A stretch of 20,770 bases of DNA from an uncultured Acetatifactor sp. (GTDB lineage: Bacteria; Bacillota; Clostridia; Lachnospirales; Lachnospiraceae). Both the position numbers and the translations under genes were made by a program. This document shows positions 20,727-20,770 of this stretch, one piece after another. The notes below the pieces were generated by a model. That model was not told where the DNA came from. It did no database searches and was given only the letters and a program-made list of their open reading frames with translations. How positions within the stretch are numbered: the first letter of the stretch is position 1; each line of letters starts with the position of its first letter. Location of the stretch: contig NZ_CAJUCP010000044.1 of assembly GCF_910585425.1 (NCBI RefSeq), positions 29,073 to 49,842 of the forward strand. The letters are read 5' to 3'.

Positions 20727-20770
20727 TCAGCAAATGGGTCGGTAAGGTTATATGGCCAGTAAACCAGATT

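Overview
The window looks like chromosomal DNA from a GC-rich member of the Clostridia, most likely a gut Lachnospiraceae. The gene families point that way: a CD3324-type helix-turn-helix protein, an Rpn-family protein, DUF4867 beside xylulokinase, PadR with DUF2812, an XRE repressor fused to membrane helices, an anaerobic sulfatase-maturase and a LytTR-type response-regulator fragment. Strong AGGAGG ribosome sites and clear sigma-A promoters agree. Names rest on motif recognition and memory of the families; no database search was run.

Layout. Positions 1-2033 hold a 34-35 bp tandem repeat running into an ABC exporter half-transporter, closed by a hairpin terminator (2071-2121). Positions 2226-4195 are a two-gene operon: XRE/six-TM regulator, then a DUF1848 protein with a C-terminal CX3CX2C motif. 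Positions 4249-7615 carry a strong promoter, an Rpn-type PD-(D/E)XK protein, an anaerobic sulfatase-maturating radical SAM enzyme and a transglutaminase-fold protein. Positions 7632-7933 contain a compact locus resembling the par/fst type I toxin-antitoxin system: a 28-aa membrane peptide on the minus strand, a convergent short RNA with its own near-consensus promoter, a shared 15-bp terminator and direct repeats that make the two RNAs complementary across the peptide's start codon.

Positions 7989-9247 (minus) encode a PadR-DUF2812 regulatory pair. The PadR wing contains an in-frame 42-bp minisatellite, and its promoter is overlapped by a perfect 12-bp palindrome. Divergent from it is an ABC-class ATPase (9363-11285) with an RG-rich insert. 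Next come a minus-strand lipoprotein alpha/beta-hydrolase (11402-12946), a MATE exporter (13259-14620), a short remnant resembling the end of a PD-(D/E)XK ATPase gene (14648-14743) and an SGNH esterase (14907-15521) whose 3' end is partly duplicated downstream. A pentose module follows: DUF4867 (15740-16399), a three-hairpin intergenic element, and xylB (16636-18096). The window ends with an AAA-like/PD-(D/E)XK protein (18196-19815), a CD3324-type protein (20010-20288) and a truncated response regulator (20424-20726).

The region reads as ordinary core-accessory chromosome with small regulators and many minisatellites, palindromes and gene remnants. The strongest candidate for an undescribed system is the type I toxin-antitoxin-like locus. 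Second are the PadR with a repeat-expanded wing and its divergent ATPase with an RG-rich insert. No tRNA, rRNA, CRISPR array, complete insertion sequence or replication origin was recognised.
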